From positions 1-8,516 of the forward strand of contig JAUYSA010000125.1 of NCBI GenBank assembly GCA_030696545.1: a stretch of 8,516 nucleotides of DNA. The letters are read 5' to 3'. The position numbers and the translations under genes are program-made. The first letter of the stretch is position 1. Every line of letters starts with the position of its first letter. This DNA comes from Hyphomonadaceae bacterium (GTDB lineage: Bacteria; Pseudomonadota; Alphaproteobacteria; Caulobacterales; Hyphomonadaceae). Below are positions 6,676 through 8,516 of the stretch, piece by piece. The notes beneath the pieces are model-generated. The model searched no databases. It was not told the origin of the DNA and was given only the letters and a program-made list of their open reading frames with translations.

Positions 6676-6804
6676 GTACGCCCTCGTCCTTCGACGGGCG
6701 CACGCGACGCGTGCTGCTCAGGATGAGGGCCAAACCACCAGCAGCACCGTAGCCCTCATCCTGAGCAGGCCCGAAGGGCCGGCCGTCGAAGGACGAGGGC
6801 GTAC
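6676..6804. repeat. Nested inverted repeat (REP/BIME-like palindromic element)
   Basis: A 129-bp element between tkt and gap. The outer arms, 6676-6697 and 6783-6804, are perfectly complementary over 22 bp, starting GTACGCCCTCGTCC and ending GGACGAGGGCGTAC. The inner arms, 6714-6730 and 6752-6768, are perfectly complementary over 17 bp (CTGCTCAGGATGAGGGC and its complement) around a 21-base loop. Each half is also its own imperfect palindrome, pairing CCCTCGTCCT with AGGATGAGGG. Each half has a different small hairpin at its centre: GCACGCG-A-CGCGTGC (6700-6714) in the left half and GGCCC-GAA-GGGCC (6768-6780) in the right. It looks like two related palindromic units in opposite orientation. 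No T-tract follows on the minus strand, so a standard intrinsic terminator is not supported, though the hairpin could protect the 3' end of the tkt mRNA. CCTCATCCTGAG-type repeats are, as I recall, widespread in alphaproteobacterial genomes. Confidence 0.9.
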
Positions 6805-6822
6805 TTCCAGCCGGAACGAGCG

Positions 6823-8516
6823 TTAAACCCGCTCTTTAGCCGCCTTCACCACAGCCTCGGCGGTGATGCCGAAATGCTTGTACAGCGCCTTGTAAGGGGC
6901 CGACGCGCCAAAGCCCGTCATGCCCACAAATCCGCCCTCCGGCCCGATCCAGCGGTCCCAGCCATCGCGGATGCCTGCCTCAACCGCCACCTTGGGCAGT
7001 TTCCCGCCCAGCGTATCGGCGCGATACTTGGCGTCCTGCGCCGCAAACAGCGAGAAGCACGGCATCGAAACGACCCGCGCGCCAATGCCTTCGGCCTCAA
7101 GCGTCTTCTGCGCCTCCAGCGCAATCTCGACCTCGGACCCCGTCGCCAGCAGCACGACTTTCTCCGGCTTGGTCGCGGGGGAGAGCACATAGCCGCCCTT
7201 CGCCACCAGGTTGTCGTCGGTGTGCTCCTTGCGCGCCGGGGCGAGGTTCTGGCGGGTGAGCGCGATCAGCGACGGCGCCGTCGTCGAATTCAGCGCCACT
7301 TCCCACGCCTCGGCCGTCTCCACGCCATCTGCCGGGCGGAAGACGAGCAGGTTCGGAATATTCCGCAGCGAAGCCACATGCTCCACCGGCTGGTGCGTCG
7401 GGCCATCTTCGCCCACGCCGATCGAGTCATGCGTCATCACATGGATCACGCGCTGGCCCATCAGCGCGCCAAGCCGGATCGCCGGCCGCGAGTAATCCGA
7501 GAACACCAGGAAAGTGCCCGAATAGGGAATGATGCCGCCATGCAGCGCCATGCCGTTCATCGCCGCCGCCATGGCGTGCTCGCGAATGCCCCAATGGACA
7601 TAACGCCCGCCATAATTCTCGGGCGTGAACGGCGCTTTATTGGCGGCCGTCCGCGTGTTGTTCGATCCGGTGAGATCGGCCGATCCGCCGATCAGTTCCG
7701 GCATCAGCTCGGTTGCCACTTCCAGCGCCGCGCCAGACCATTTGCGCGTGGCGTCTGCCTTCTGCGCTTCGACGATCTTCTTCTTGTGCGCATTCAGCGC
7801 CGCCTTCAGGCCTTCGGGAACCTTGCCCGACAGCGTCGCCTCAAAAGCCCCACGCTTGTCGCTCGCCGCCAGACGCTTGGCCCACGCCTCGCGATGACGC
7901 GACCCCTGCGTGCCGATCTTGCGCCATTCCTTCAGCACTTCTTCCGGCACGACGAACGGCTCATGCGGCCAGTCGATGGCCTTGCGGATGCCCGCAATCT
8001 CTTCGGCGCCATAAGGTCCGCCATGCGCCGGCCCCGTGCCCGCGATCTTCGGCGCGCCATATCCAATGATGGTCTTGCACGCGATCAGCGACGGGCGATC
8101 CGCCGTCTGCGCCGCCAGCAACGCGCCGCGCACCGCGTCCATATTGTGCCCGTCGACGCGCGCCACATTCCAGCCCGACGCCTTGAAGCGCTTGATCTGG
8201 TCCGTGGCGTCCGCCAGCCCGGTCGATCCATCGATCGTCACGGCGTTGTCGTCGAACAGCACGATCAGGTTCTTGAGACGGAGATGCCCCGCCAGCGTGA
8301 TTGCTTCCTGGCTGATGCCTTCCATCAGGCAGCCATCGCCCGCGATCACATAGGTCTTGTGGTTCACCAACTCGTCGCCGAAGCGCGAATTGAGATGCCG
8401 CTCCGCCATCGCGAAGCCCACCGCATTGGCGATGCCCTGACCAAGCGGGCCCGTGGTCGTTTCAACGCCAACCGTATGCCCGTATTCCGGATGTCCCGGC
8501 GTTTTCGAGCCGAGCT
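6823..8516 (-). CDS. tkt: Transketolase, C-terminal 563 residues, N-terminus beyond window edge
   Basis: Transketolase moves two-carbon units between sugar phosphates using thiamine diphosphate, linking the pentose-phosphate pathway to glyceraldehyde-3-phosphate and fructose-6-phosphate. The frame stays open to the right edge; full enzymes run about 660 residues, so roughly the first 100 are missing. Numbering from the first whole codon at the edge: GHPEYGHTVGVETTTGPLGQG (7-27) is the family signature, then the thiamine diphosphate motif from GDG (59-61) to Asn90 in LFDDN, His164 in GTGPAHGGPYG, GSADLTGSNNT, and catalytic Glu312 in YVHWGIREHAM. THDSIGVGEDGPTHQPVEH (361-379) is the pyrimidine-domain signature. 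The C-terminal domain is complete through to the TAA, with GFGASAPYK near the end. The GTG at 8421 is internal, not a start. The repeat begins 18 bp after the stop and gap follows, so this is the upstream gene of the carbon cluster. Confidence 0.97.
   Translation of the reverse strand, partial: LGSKTPGHPEYGHTVGVETTTGPLGQGIANAVGFAMAERHLNSRFGDELVNHKTYVIAGDGCLMEGISQEAITLAGHLRLKNLIVLFDDNAVTIDGSTGLADATDQIKRFKASGWNVARVDGHNMDAVRGALLAAQTADRPSLIACKTIIGYGAPKIAGTGPAHGGPYGAEEIAGIRKAIDWPHEPFVVPEEVLKEWRKIGTQGSRHREAWAKRLAASDKRGAFEATLSGKVPEGLKAALNAHKKKIVEAQKADATRKWSGAALEVATELMPELIGGSADLTGSNNTRTAANKAPFTPENYGGRYVHWGIREHAMAAAMNGMALHGGIIPYSGTFLVFSDYSRPAIRLGALMGQRVIHVMTHDSIGVGEDGPTHQPVEHVASLRNIPNLLVFRPADGVETAEAWEVALNSTTAPSLIALTRQNLAPARKEHTDDNLVAKGGYVLSPATKPEKVVLLATGSEVEIALEAQKTLEAEGIGARVVSMPCFSLFAAQDAKYRADTLGGKLPKVAVEAGIRDGWDRWIGPEGGFVGMTGFGASAPYKALYKHFGITAEAVVKAAKERV

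Noticed and set aside
8419..8421. Transketolase start at the GTG at 8421
   Set aside because: The frame is open upstream to the window edge and encodes the conserved GHPEYGHTVGVETTTGPLGQG block, so the GTG is an internal valine.

Overview
The window looks like chromosomal DNA of a high-GC Gram-negative alphaproteobacterium. The basis is the transketolase - GAPDH - phosphoglycerate kinase gene order, alphaproteobacterial-looking protein sequences, high-GC codon use, and an intergenic palindrome built on CCCTCATCCTGAG / TCGAAGGACGAGGG arms, a repeat style I associate with Caulobacterales, Hyphomonadaceae and sphingomonads. The family-level placement is inference.

Left part (1-3712): the first 66 codons of a short-chain dehydrogenase run off the left edge on the minus strand. 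Across a 167-bp divergent spacer, a plus-strand gene encodes an unusual 800-residue membrane protein. It joins a GtrA-like four-helix domain to a GT-C (PMT/ArnT-like) glycosyltransferase and ends in a long extracytoplasmic tail whose last ~110 residues resemble a carbohydrate-binding beta-sandwich. It is followed by a plus-strand cytoplasmic transglutaminase-like protein with an intact Cys-His-Asp triad, which ends 40 bp from the convergent pgk gene.

Right part (3753-8516, all minus strand, so read right to left): transketolase (N-terminus beyond the right edge), a 297-bp spacer carrying a 129-bp nested inverted repeat, gap, a 160-residue conserved hypothetical gene whose GTG start overlaps the gap stop (TAGTG), and pgk. 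Tkt makes glyceraldehyde-3-phosphate. Gap and Pgk then interconvert it with 3-phosphoglycerate, so this is a pentose-phosphate / lower glycolysis-gluconeogenesis cluster. The hypothetical gene is tied to gap by overlap and to pgk by position.

Most of the window is ordinary core metabolism. The parts worth a second look are the GtrA-glycosyltransferase fusion and its tail, the nested repeat between tkt and gap, and the small gene coupled to gap. I see no CRISPR array, prophage, insertion sequence, tRNA or rRNA, and no clear new multi-gene system.
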